A stretch of DNA of 64,000 bases, taken from Dactylorhiza incarnata (taxonomy: Eukaryota; Streptophyta; Magnoliopsida; Asparagales; Orchidaceae). This document shows positions 44,859 through 54,896 of the stretch, piece by piece. Both the position numbers and the translations under genes were made by a program. The DNA lies in NCBI GenBank assembly GCA_033032865.1, contig JAWHQI010000099.1:2675001-2739000 (forward strand), written 5' to 3'. The notes beneath the pieces are model-generated. The model made no database searches. It was not told the origin of the DNA and worked only from the letters and a program-made list of their open reading frames with translations. Positions within the stretch are counted from its first letter, which is position 1. Each line of letters begins with the position of its first letter.

Positions 44859-46006
44859 CTAGGAGAAGAGACCAGGATGAGACTCTCTCATGACAGATTC
44901 CAGCTCCCAAGGTGCGCTCTCGATACCCTGATTTCTTCAAGAAACTTTAACCATCGGGATCATCTTCTTCCGCAACACCCGCTCCCGAGTCTCCAAAATT
45001 CAGATAGGCTCTTCAACATAAGAAAGATTGGGCTGCAGTTGGGGCACCGAATCGAGAACATGCCGGTCACTAAGCACACGGTTCCTCAACTGGCTCACAT
45101 GAAACACATCATGAACACCTGGAAAAGAAGCAGGAAAATCTAGCCTATAAGCTAACACTCTGATGCGCTCAATAACCTGGAATGGTCCCACAAACCGGGG
45201 ATCCAACTTGTGGTTCATTCCAAATCTCTTAACACCTGGCATCAGAGAAACTTTCAAGAACACCATATCGCCAACTGCGAACTCCAGATCAACCCTTCTC
45301 TGGTTAACATACTTCACATATCGCTCCTGAGCAATGCGAAGCTTCTCGCGGATATGAGTCACGACAACATTCATCTCTTCCAAAACTTTTGGACCTAACA
45401 ATGGACTCTCACCAACCTCGACCCAAAACAAGGGAGTTCGACAATGCCTCCCATACAGAGCCTCAAAGGGGGCCATCTGCAAGCTCTCCTGATAACTGTT
45501 ATTATAAGCTAATTCCATCAGTCCAAGACTATTATCCCAAGCTCCACCATGATCCAAAATATAACATCTGATCATATCTTCCAAAATTTGATTCACTCGT
45601 TCCGTCTGACCATTGGTTTAAGGGTGGTAAGCGGTGGAATATCTAAGGTCAGTGCCCAAAGCTCCCTGCAAGCTCTGCCGGAAATAAGACATATACCTGG
45701 AATCCCGATCTAACACAATATTGACGGGCACACCATGCAATCTGATGACTTCAACCAAATAAATCTCTATTATTTTCTCCATAAAATAGCCAGTCTTAAA
45801 AGGCACAAAGTCAGCACACTTTGTCAATCTGTCAACTATGACCCATACTGAATCATGTCCTCTGGGGGATCTTGGTAAACTGGTAATGAAGTCCATTGAA
45901 ATACTCTCCCACTTCCAGCTTGGAATTTCCAAAGGGTTCAATTTACCTTCAGGCCTCTTATGATCTGCCTTAACATGCTGGCAAGTAAAACATTCAGAAA
46001 TATATT
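44859..46006 (-). pseudogene. Integrase with chromodomain of chromo 5 (right piece)
   Basis: From the 46006 end the frame reads CFTCQHVKADHKRP (end of the zinc-binding domain), WESISMDFITSLP (first Asp), IVLDRDSRYMS (second Asp) and, after a TAA near 45617 (Gln expected), NGQTERVNQ with the catalytic Glu. It continues through YNNSYQESLQMAPFEALYG, the GPY/F-like region and DVFHVSQL to VEEPI, then a TGA and a chromodomain-like tail with a further TGA (VKVS, then RNQG). The type is Tekay-like chromovirus. RT and gag lie beyond copia 6, outside the window. Confidence 0.88.
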
Positions 46007-46249
46007 TGTTAGTTATGGAACGTTCACCTAGAGGGGGGGGGGAGGGTGTTAGGTGATCTTGGTTCTTTTTGATATATTAGTGTGAGTTATAAGTATTTAA
46101 GCACAGCAGTAAAATACCACACACACAAAAACACAGCAGACGACCAAAGATCTATAGAGGTTCCTCAAGATAGGGTGCCTTGAGTAGTCCTCTATCCCTC
46201 TACGCCTACCTAGCAGTGTACTAGGTTCAGCAAAACTCTGCCAAAATGC

Positions 46250-46640
46250 TTCAGGCCCTCAAGCCTTACAACACGGACCTGCAAGTCCCAACAGCCTAGG
46301 CCCGCAAGCCGCTACTGCCCCCGAGCCCGCAAGCTCGACACTCAGGCCCTCAAGCCCTACAATACGGACCCGCAAGTCCCAACAGCCTAGGCCCGCAAGC
46401 CCCTACTGCCCCGAGCCCGCAAGCTCGACAAATCGCACCCGCAAGTGCACTGCACTGGCCCTCAAGCCTCATAGCTCTCCAGCCCGCAAGCTAGACGGTG
46501 TCGAACCCGCAAGTCTACTGCCCTGGCCCTCAACCCTCACAGCTCTCCAGCCCGCAAGCTAGATGGTGTTGGACCCGCAAGTCCACTGCCCTGGCCCTCA
46601 AGCCTCACAGCTCTCCAGCCGTCAAGCTAGAAAAATTGGC
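46250..46640. repeat. CCCGCAAG minisatellite in copia 6 R/U5 (3' LTR copy)
   Basis: Units of about 65-70 bp built from CCCGCAAGTCC, GGCCCTCAAGCC and CCCGCAAGCTAGAC. The other LTR has the same array at 53840-54225 with three clear units. Confidence 0.85.
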
Positions 46641-46945
46641 CCGCAATCCTTACAAAGATTACAGTAATAAAACTGTTACTTCTGCTAGATGAAGATTGGA
46701 AACTTTAGTCTGTTGAAGATCGGCTCCTTGAGATTGAAGAAGATGTTTCTGAATTAGATCTTGAGCACACGGTTCTTCTTCAAATCTTTTCTTAGCCTGA
46801 TGAAGATTGGCAACTTAACAGACGATGAAGATGACTGCTTCTTCTTTTTCTATCTTTCTTACGCCGCTTGTACTGTTCGATTCAGAATATGCACAAGTTC
46901 TTTCTTGTTGATCGATCGATACCGCGTTAGGGCAACCTCTTATCT

Positions 46946-46954
46946 CTTTTATAA
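46946..46954 (-). promoter_or_regulatory. TATA box of the copia 6 LTR
   Basis: The minus strand reads GTCTTATAAAAGAGATAAG; the same motif is at 54530-54538 in the 5' LTR. Confidence 0.6.
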
Positions 46955-47084
46955 GACTGCGAGGTCCCCAACGGTCATCTGAAAAAGTGCCTTAAGTGTC
47001 AGACGCTCCTTTCCTTAAGAGCACGCGCTGATTAGACAATCAGGCGGCGACATTAAATGCTGATAGCGCGTCTGCAACTTTTGA

Positions 47085-47690
47085 ATCTATCTCGACGATA
47101 TTTCCATTATTACGACGTCATGGATAATATCTCGACGACAGGACTTTGTCAATGCCTTGAACTTGGGTAGACCTTCAGTTCTTCTTGCTTCTACCTCTGA
47201 AGTAGATATCTCGACGATTCGAGACATTCTGCCGCTTCAGCATATACAATGATATGCTGTCTCTGACTGTGTCATTGTTATCACCTTGTTCTCTCGACGA
47301 CATGAGTGATAGCATGCCGACAGACCATATTTTAGCAGCTGCTTATCTTCAGCTGTCCTTCTTCAGTCTTCTCCATGACATTCCTTCTTTACGACGATGT
47401 TCGACGACATCAGTCATACTTAGCCTTTTCAGCGACAAGGCCACTTTGGTGAAGTCGACGATACCGCATCTTCTCTGCGTTCGATGATCTTGCCCAATCT
47501 CAGTGGTCGACGATCTTCCTTTTGAGTTCGACGATCTTCCTTTTTCGTTCGACAAACACGCCAAGTCTCAGCGGTCGACGATCTTCCTTCTGAGTTCGAT
47601 GATCTTCCTTTTTTGTTCGACGAACTCCCTTCTGCGTTCGACGAACTCCCTTCTGTATTCGATGAACTCCCTTCTGCGTTCGACGAATCT
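47085..47690. repeat. TTCGACGA(A/T) word array in copia 6 U3
   Basis: Upstream half: TCTCGACGA and TACGACG words. Near the LTR start: GCGTTCGACGAACTCCC and GTTCGACGATCTTCC repeated about every 20 bp. The core equals the copia 2 word. Confidence 0.85.
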
Positions 47691-47805
47691 TGTTCTTCTA
47701 GTATCCTGAGATTTATAAGCTGGAGAAATGATCAAATACAAAGTGAAGTATTCTTTACTTGGTGACTTCTTCAAATCAGGAATCACGTGGTCAAGATTCC
47801 CAACA

Positions 47806-47817
47806 ATCTCCCCCTAT
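47806..47817 (-). promoter_or_regulatory. Polypurine tract of copia 6
   Basis: The minus strand reads ATAGGGGGAGAT before TGTTGG. Between it and pol (47818-48200) there is only a short tail with further GGGGGAG tracts. Confidence 0.85.
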
Positions 47818-48200
47818 TTGAAGAATTCAAAATCTCAATTGAAGACTACTTTCACTTGGAAGTAAATTGTATAATCTCAACTTGTGAGCATGTAAGATTT
47901 GTACTTATCTTTTGGTAAACTTTCTGAGTGCATCAAGCCTGTGACTCCCCCTTGATTTGATGTCTCTTCTTTATGGCTCCTCCTACTTCTTTGCTCCCCC
48001 TATCTTTGAGGTCATCTTCTTGAGCATCTTGTCTTGAACATTTGATGCCCTTTCTCCCCCTTTCTGACTTCTTTTCCGGAGCTCTTCTCTTAGGAGACAA
48101 TAGTCCAAGGCTCCCCCTTTCTCGGTTATAGTTCATCCAAATCCTGAAAGGTTGTCTAACCAATCATCTAGAAAGGGATTAGTGAGAAATAAGTAGAGGA

Positions 48201-51200
48201 TTACTCTAATTTCAACATTCCCAGTTGGAATTTGAAGAAGTTGAACTTAGCTTCATCTAGGGGCTTTGTAAATATATCAGCCACTTGTTTGTCTGTTGGG
48301 ATAAACTCAAGGGTGATATCTTCATTTTCCACATGCTCCCTGATGAAGTGATACCTGCTGTGATAGACAGGATTCTTAGCAATTGAGATTGCGCTTGAAG
48401 AGTCACAAAATAGGGGTGTTTTGGTCATCTTTAGGTTGTAATCTTCAAGTTGATGTTTGATCCATAGCAGTTGGGCACAGCAGCTTCCAGCCGAGATATA
48501 TTCTGATTCTGCTGTTGAGATTGCCACACTTGTCTGCTTCTTACTGCTCCAAGAGATCAGTCTTCCACCAAGGAATTGAAATGTCCCTGATGTACTTTTC
48601 TTGTCTTACTTGCACCCTGCATAATCTGCATCTGAATAGCCAGTTAGTTCACAGCCATTATTCCTAGGGTACCATAGGACAAGATTTGATGTACCCTTTA
48701 GGTATCTTAAGATTCTCTTGACAGAGACATGATGAGATTCCTTAGGGTTGACCTGATATCTAGCACAGACACATGTAGCAAACATTATGTCAGGCCTACT
48801 TGCAGTTAGGTAGAGCAAGGATCCAATCATGCATCTGTACTTGGTTTCATCAAAGGGTATGCCCTTCTCATCCTTGTCCAGAGACACATTGGTTCCCATT
48901 GGAGTCTTCATTGAGGAAGCACTCTCCAGTCCAAATTTCTTGACTAGCTCCCTAGTAAACTTGGTCTGAGAAATGAATATACCATCTTCAGATTGTTTCA
49001 CTTGGAGACCTAGGAAGTATTTGAGCTCATCCATACTGCTCATCTCAAACTTTCCCTGCATCAAGTTGGCAAACGTTTTGCAGAGATTGTTATCTGTAGA
49101 GCCAAAAATGATGTCGTCCACATAGATCTGCACTAGCAAGATCTTGCCCTTCACTTCCCTTAGGAACAATGTCTTATCAATCTTTCCCCTTGAGAACTTA
49201 TTCTCAGTTAGAAAGCTTGATATGGTCTCATACCAGGCCCTAAGAGCCTGCTTTAAGCCATAAAGGGATTTTCTAAGAAAATAAACGTAATCAGGATGAG
49301 TAGAATCTACAAAACCTGGCGGTTGCTCTACATATACCTCCTCTTTGAGGCCACCATTTAGAAAGGCTGACTTCACATCCATCTGATAGACCTTGAATCC
49401 TTGGTATGCTGCATAGGCTAGAAACAATCTTATTGCTTCCAGTCTGGATACTGGAGCAAATGTCTGATCAAAATCTATCCCTTCCTCTTGTCTGTAGTCT
49501 TTTGCCACTAGCCTTGCTTTATTCTTGGTGATGATTCCATTTTCATCCAACTTGTTTCCATAGACCCATTTAGTTCCTATGATGTTCTGTCCTTGGGGTC
49601 TTGGGACAAGTTTCCAAACCTTGCATCTTTTAAACTGGTTCAACTCCTCCTGCATTGCTGCAACACAAAATGGATCCTGATTTGCTTCCTCAAATTTCTT
49701 GGGTTCAATTTGAGAGAGAAAACTTAGGTACAATGCTTCATTTGCAGCTCTGCTCCTTGTCAGCACACCTTGGTTGACATTTCCTATTATCTGCTCTTGG
49801 GGATAATCTCTCACTTGTCTCAAGGCAGTTGGGAGTATTCTGGGTACTTCTGCATCAACAACTTCTTTAGGTTGCACTTCTTCAGCCGTTTCTGAGCTTT
49901 CTGCAGGTTCTTCCTCGATTTCAACTGTCACTGATTGATTCACATTTTTGAGTGAAGTATCAGCATTGTCTTTAATGGATAGCTTCTCTATTCTCTCCAC
50001 TGTACCTATATTCACTAGAGAACTAGACCAACCCTTATGTATAAGGCTAGTCTCATCAAATTCCACATGAACAGATTCTTCCACTGCTTGGTTATTGATG
50101 TTGTACACTCTATAGGCCTTGCTATGAGAGCTGTAGCCAACAAAGATACCCTCACTGCTTTTCTCAGCAAACTTAGTTAGCTTGGATTTCCCATTATTAA
50201 GGACATAGCATTTGCTTCCAAAGATCCTAAAGTAGGATAAGGTTGGTTTTCTGCCCTTCATTAACTCATAGGGAGTTTTCTTGTGGTTTTTGATGATGGT
50301 AGCCCTGTTTATCACATGACAAGCTGTATTGACAGCCTCTGCCCAGAAGTATTCTGGTAGGGAGGAATCACTTAGCATTGTCCTACTAGCTTCTATCAAG
50401 GTTCTGTTCTTCCTTTCAGCAACCCCATTCTGTTGAGGAGTTCTGGGTGAGGAGAATTCTTGGGAGATACCTAGTTCTTGGAAGAATTCTGTCATGGCCC
50501 CAGACTGAAATTCTTTCCCATGTTCACTTCTGCGTTTGACCACAGTACAGACCATCTCATTCTGGATCTTCCTGACAAAATTTTTCAAGATATCTAGGGT
50601 ATCTGACTTCTTCTTGAGGAAGAATACCCAAGTGAACCTTGAATAATCATCTACAACTACAAGTGTGTAGGTCTTCCCTCCTAAGCTATGAACTGACATA
50701 GGACCAAACAAATCCAGGTGTAGTAGAAATATGCACCTAGTGGACTCTTTGTTATATATGCTTTTAAAGCTGGTCCTAGTCTGCTTACCAAGCTGGCAAG
50801 CTTGACATGGACCATCTTTGATGCACTTAATGGCAGGTCCATTTCTAACTAGGTTATGTGAGAAAAGCTTGCTAATTGTATTATAGTTGATGTGTGCAAG
50901 TCTCTTGTGCCATTGAACACAGAGCCCCTCTTTAGCATCAGCCACAAGACATATGGGTATGGAAGAATTTGTATTGAGAAAATTTAAACAATAAATATTC
51001 TCACTCCTAGTGCCAGTTAAGGTAGCCTCAGAATCTAAGGACTTCTTAATTAGACACTTGTCCTTGTGGAAGGTAATAACAAAGCCTAAGTCACAAAGTT
51101 GACTTATGCTTATGAGATTGTGTTTCAATCCCTCCACATAAGCCACCTTTTTGATTGTAACTAACCCATTTGAGATGCTTCCATAGCTCCTGGTCACTCC

Positions 51201-51347
51201 CTTTTCAGAACCTCCAAAAGTCAATGTTGGTCCATTCTCCACAGGGGTGAATTCTTTCAAGTACCTTCTGACTCCAGTCATGTGCCTGGAGCAGCCACTG
51301 TCCAAATACCATATTGGGGATTGGTTGGCATTTGGACCTACCTGCAA
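48201..51347 (-). pseudogene. Protease, integrase, RT/RNase H of copia 6
   Basis: One frame from MQVGPNANQ at 51347 to 48201, broken only by TAA near 48603 (after DADYAGCK). Protease: [12 protein letters not shown]. Integrase: WHKRLAHIN...CQACQLGK, Asp in HLDLFGP, Glu in [10 protein letters not shown], but the second catalytic residue reads RRSEHGKEF where RSDHGKEF is expected, an Asp-to-Glu change. [31 protein letters not shown], intact YVDDIIFG. In RNase H the text goes from NPVYHSR straight to YHFIREHV, lacking about seven residues (TKHIEIR type) in frame. Confidence 0.93.
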
Positions 51348-51363
51348 GACAAATTACTTCCCC

Positions 51364-53516
51364 TTAGGTACCCAAAATGGATTGGTGTCCTCGGTTTCTG
51401 TTAGGTTGGTATAAGGGAACACTAAACCACGAGGGGTTCTGCACTCTCTTTGCATTGAGCCCTGTTGGATTGAACCAACAGTCCAAGGCAAAGTGGCCTA
51501 CTTTCCCACAGCACCAGCATTCATGTCTATTGTATCTTCTCTTCTGCTTCACCATCTGAGTGGGGTGGCAGTGCTGATGAGCAGAGGAGAATACTTCTTG
51601 TCTAACAGGTCTTGGGTGAACCTCATATGTGTGAGATTGGGGTGGAATCAGTCTCACCACATTTTGATTCACCTTCTTGAGAACAGGCTTTGTATGAACA
51701 ACCATTCTCTTACTCTTGATTGTTGTTGTTGCAGGACTGTGGGCTGAAGGACTTGACACCAGCACCTTCTTGTAGGAAGGTCTAGCTTCAGAATCTTTGC
51801 CCTTAACTGTCTCCTGATTGAAACCAATACTAGCTCTGAACTGTCTAGAGAAGGTGTCAATGATAGGCAGGATAGTTTTGGGCATTGAGAAGCTGGATGC
51901 CAGTTTCTTCTCAGCCAACAACATTTCCTCAAGGTCCTTAATGACCTTGTTCTTTTGTCCTAACTCAGCATTTTTAAGCCTTATGGCTTCCTTGAATTTG
52001 TTCACTTCTTTGCTCATAGCAGCCCGCTTCTCAGCTGTCTCCTGGAGCTCAGATTGAACAGGCTTCAAGGAATCTAACTCCTTGGTCTGGACATTGAGGA
52101 GTTTCTTACAGCCCTTGAAGGCTTTCCACAAGGCTTTGTATTTCCTTATTAGTTCAGATTCAACTTCATACCAGGATCTTGAGGCTGTGCGGTTGGCAGC
52201 AGACACATTCTCATCATCATGCAAAGAATCTGCCACTGATTCAGATCCAGAGGCAGATAGGGAGGTTCTGTGATTTACCTTTCCAGGAGAGTTGTCATCC
52301 TGGTTGCCTTCATTGATGGCCATCAATCCAATAAGTGCCTCGTCCTCAGTCCCAGAGGAGCTTGAGTCAGAGTCACTCAACGTTCTTGTCTTCTTGGCCA
52401 CGAACCCTTTTTCAGAGTTCCTCTTGCTCCTCGAGCTTCTTCTTTCTTCATGGTTCCTTGACTCCTTCTTAGAGGGACAGTCCGCAGCCATGTGACCTGT
52501 TTTGCTGCAGGAATAGCAAACAGTATTATTTAAATCATGTTTACTAGAGTTAGATCTGTACTTGTCCTCCCTAGGAGCTTTGTATCTGTCACGATAGTCA
52601 AATCTTTTGGAGCTTGAGGAGGAACTTCTGTTGTTGTCCCTTCTTCTTATGTGTAGCAACTTTCTGAACTGTTTTGAGAGGAGTGCCACCTCTCTATCAA
52701 TGTCATCACAATCAGGGGAGCTGGCTTCTGATTCCTCACTACTCTAAGATCTATTCTGAGATGCAGAGCTCTTGCTCTTGGATCTTCTGGTGCTCTCAAC
52801 CTTTAGAGCCACAGATCTCTCTTTTGTGCTCACTCTTGAGCTTTCTTCTTCAGCCTTTCTGGTGTTGAGATGAAGTTCATGAGACGCAGCTTTCCATACA
52901 GATTTTTGGGCTCCATGACGCCCAGCTGACCCATCTCTCTGATGGCACAGATCTTGATGTCCCATTCTTTTGTAAGTGATCTGAGAAACTTGTCGTTTAG
53001 ATCAGAGTTGGTGAACTCTCTTTCGTAGTTTCTCAGACCATTCACAATCTTGAAAAATCTCTCATAGCAGTTGGAGATTGTTTCACTCTTGCCCTGCTTG
53101 AAGGACTCATACTCTTGGTTGAGGAGGGATTTTCTATCATCCCTTACCTCTTCAGTACCCTCCATATGTACGATCAGGGAGTCCCACATCTCCTTGGTCG
53201 TTTTGCAGTGAATTAGGTTCTGGAGGGTTGAATCATCTACAGCACTTACAATAACATTTTGTGCCCTCTTATCCAGGCCTGCCAAGGCTAGCTCGTCCTT
53301 GGTCATGTCTTCATATTTCTTTATCACCTTCCGTGTTGGATCAATGGTGGCAGCGGTTGTGGGGATAAAAGGACCCTGTTGGACTGTTAGATAGATTCTT
53401 GGATCGGCCGCTTCCATGAACAGCCTAACTCTTTCTTTCCAGATAGGAAAGTTCTCCTTGGTGCAGATTGGAAGTTTCATAGATCTCATCTCCCGATTTT
53501 GATCTCCACCGGCCAT
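51364..53516 (-). pseudogene. Gag of copia 6
   Basis: The start MAGGDQNREMRSMKL at 53516 lies about 55 bp after the primer site. The capsid-like core (FPIWKERVRLFMEAADPR; NCYERFFKIVNGLRNY) is followed by a frameshift near 52885 (YGKLR then SHELHLNTRK in another frame), a TAG near 52744, and a long C-terminal half with the first zinc knuckle CYSCSKTGHMAADC, a coiled coil and a second knuckle CWCCGKVGHFALDC near 51520. A further shift near the end hides the expected NPFWVPKGK, which in its own frame is followed by TAA and then FVLQVGP of pol. Confidence 0.9.
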
Positions 53517-53571
53517 GGTGAGTCGTCCCTTGATCTAGATCAGACGGTTAAGTATTCCTTTGATCAACCTC

Positions 53572-53583
53572 GATTTGATACCA
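53572..53583 (-). promoter_or_regulatory. Primer-binding site of copia 6 (degenerate)
   Basis: The minus strand reads TGGTATCAAATC, an initiator-Met type site with changes after TGGTATCA. Confidence 0.7.
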
Positions 53584-53839
53584 CTTATTAGTTATGGAAC
53601 GTTCACCTAGAGGGGGGGGGGGGGGGGGGTGTTAGGTGATCTTGGTTCTTTTTGATATATTAGTGTGAGTTATGAGTATTTAAGCAAAACAGTAAAATAT
53701 CACACACACAAAAACACAGCAGACGACACAAGACCTATAGAGGTTCCTCAAGACAGGGTGTATTGAGTAGTCCTCTTTCCCTCTACGCCTACCTAGCAGT
53801 GTGCTAGGCTCGGCAAAACTCCACCAAAAAGCTTCAGGC

Positions 53840-54225
53840 CCTCAAGCCTTACAACACGGACCCGCAAGTCCCAACAGCCTAGGCCCGCAAGCCCCTACTG
53901 CCCCCGAGCCCGCAAGCTCGACACTCAGGCCCTCAAGCCCTACAATACAGACCCGCAAGTCCCAATAGCCTAGGACCGCAAGCACCTACTGCCCCCGATC
54001 CCGCAAGCTTGACAAATCGCACCCGCAAGTGCACTGCCCTGGCCCTCAAGCCTCACAGCTCTCCAGCCTGCAAGCTAGACGGTGTCGGACCCGCAAGTCC
54101 ACTGCCCTGGCCCTCAAGTCTCACAGCTCTCCAGCCCGCAAGCTAGACGGTGTCGGACCCGCAAGTCCACTGCCCTGGCCCTCAAGCCTCACAGCTCTCC
54201 AGCCCTCAAGCTAGACAAATTGGCA
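53840..54225. repeat. CCCGCAAG minisatellite in copia 6 R/U5 (5' LTR copy)
   Basis: Contains about three consecutive 68-69 bp units starting ACCCGCAAGTCCACTGCCC, preceded by shorter CCCGCAAGCCCCTACTGCC-type units. Confidence 0.85.
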
Positions 54226-54891
54226 TGCAAGCCTTACAAAGATTACAGTAATAAAACTGTTACTTCTGCCAGATGAAGATTGGCAACTTTAGCCTGTTGA
54301 AGATCGGCTCCTTGAGATTGAAGAAGATGCTTCTGAATCAGATCATGAGCGCACGGTTCTTCTTCAAATCTTTCCTTAGCCTGATGAAGATAGGCAACTT
54401 AACAGTCGATGAAGATGACTGCTTCTTCTTTTTCTAACTTTCTTGCGCCGCTTGTACTGTTCGATTCGGAATATGCGCAAGTTCTTTCTTGTTGATCGAT
54501 CGATACCGCATTAGGGCAACGTCTTATCTCTTTTATAAGACTGCGAGGTCCCCAACGGTCTTCTGAAAAAGTACCTTAAGTGCCAGACGCTCCTTTCCTT
54601 AAGAGCACGCGCTGATTAGACAATCAGGCAGGGACATTAGATGCTGACAGCGCGTCTGCAACTTTTAAATCTGTCTCGATGATATTTCCATTGTTACGAC
54701 GTCACGGACAATATCTCGACGACAGGACTTTGTCGATGCCTTGAACTTTGATAGACCTTTAGTTCTTCTTGCTTCTGCCTCTGAAGCAGATATCTCGATG
54801 ATTCGAGACATTCTGCCGCTTCTGCATATACAACGATATGCTGTCTCTGACTGTGTCGTCGTAATCACCTTGTTCTCTCGACGACATGAGT

Positions 54892-54896
54892 GATAG
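54892..54896. repeat. Target-site duplication GATAG of Tekay 7 (left)
   Basis: Identical to 63866-63870. Removing 54897-63870 restores the copia 6 LTR text GAGTGATAGCATG seen at about 47305. Confidence 0.97.

Larger units (their letters stand above)
26658..46006 (-). mobile_element. Chromovirus fragments (chromo 5), two overlapping pieces around copia 3
   Basis: The left piece (26658-28763) has a 3' LTR, a polypurine tract and the integrase C-terminus with a chromodomain. The right piece (44691-46006) starts inside the LTR, repeats the same tract and C-terminus, and continues up into the integrase core until copia 6 begins at 46007. The pieces overlap in content (27947-28763 against 44691 to about 45506), so they are from two copies or a duplication. 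Confidence 0.75.
46007..47805 (-). repeat. 3' LTR of copia 6
   Basis: In element orientation TGTTGGGAATC at 47805 to CTAACA at 46007. U3 has TTCGACGA words (47085-47690), the TATA box is at 46946, and downstream lies the CCCGCAAG minisatellite (46250-46640). A C-run (G on the + strand near 46032) is close to the end. Confidence 0.9.
53586..54896 (-). repeat. 5' LTR of copia 6, first piece
   Basis: Matches 46007 to about 47310 of the 3' LTR. It is interrupted at GATAG by Tekay 7 and resumes at 63871. Confidence 0.9.
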
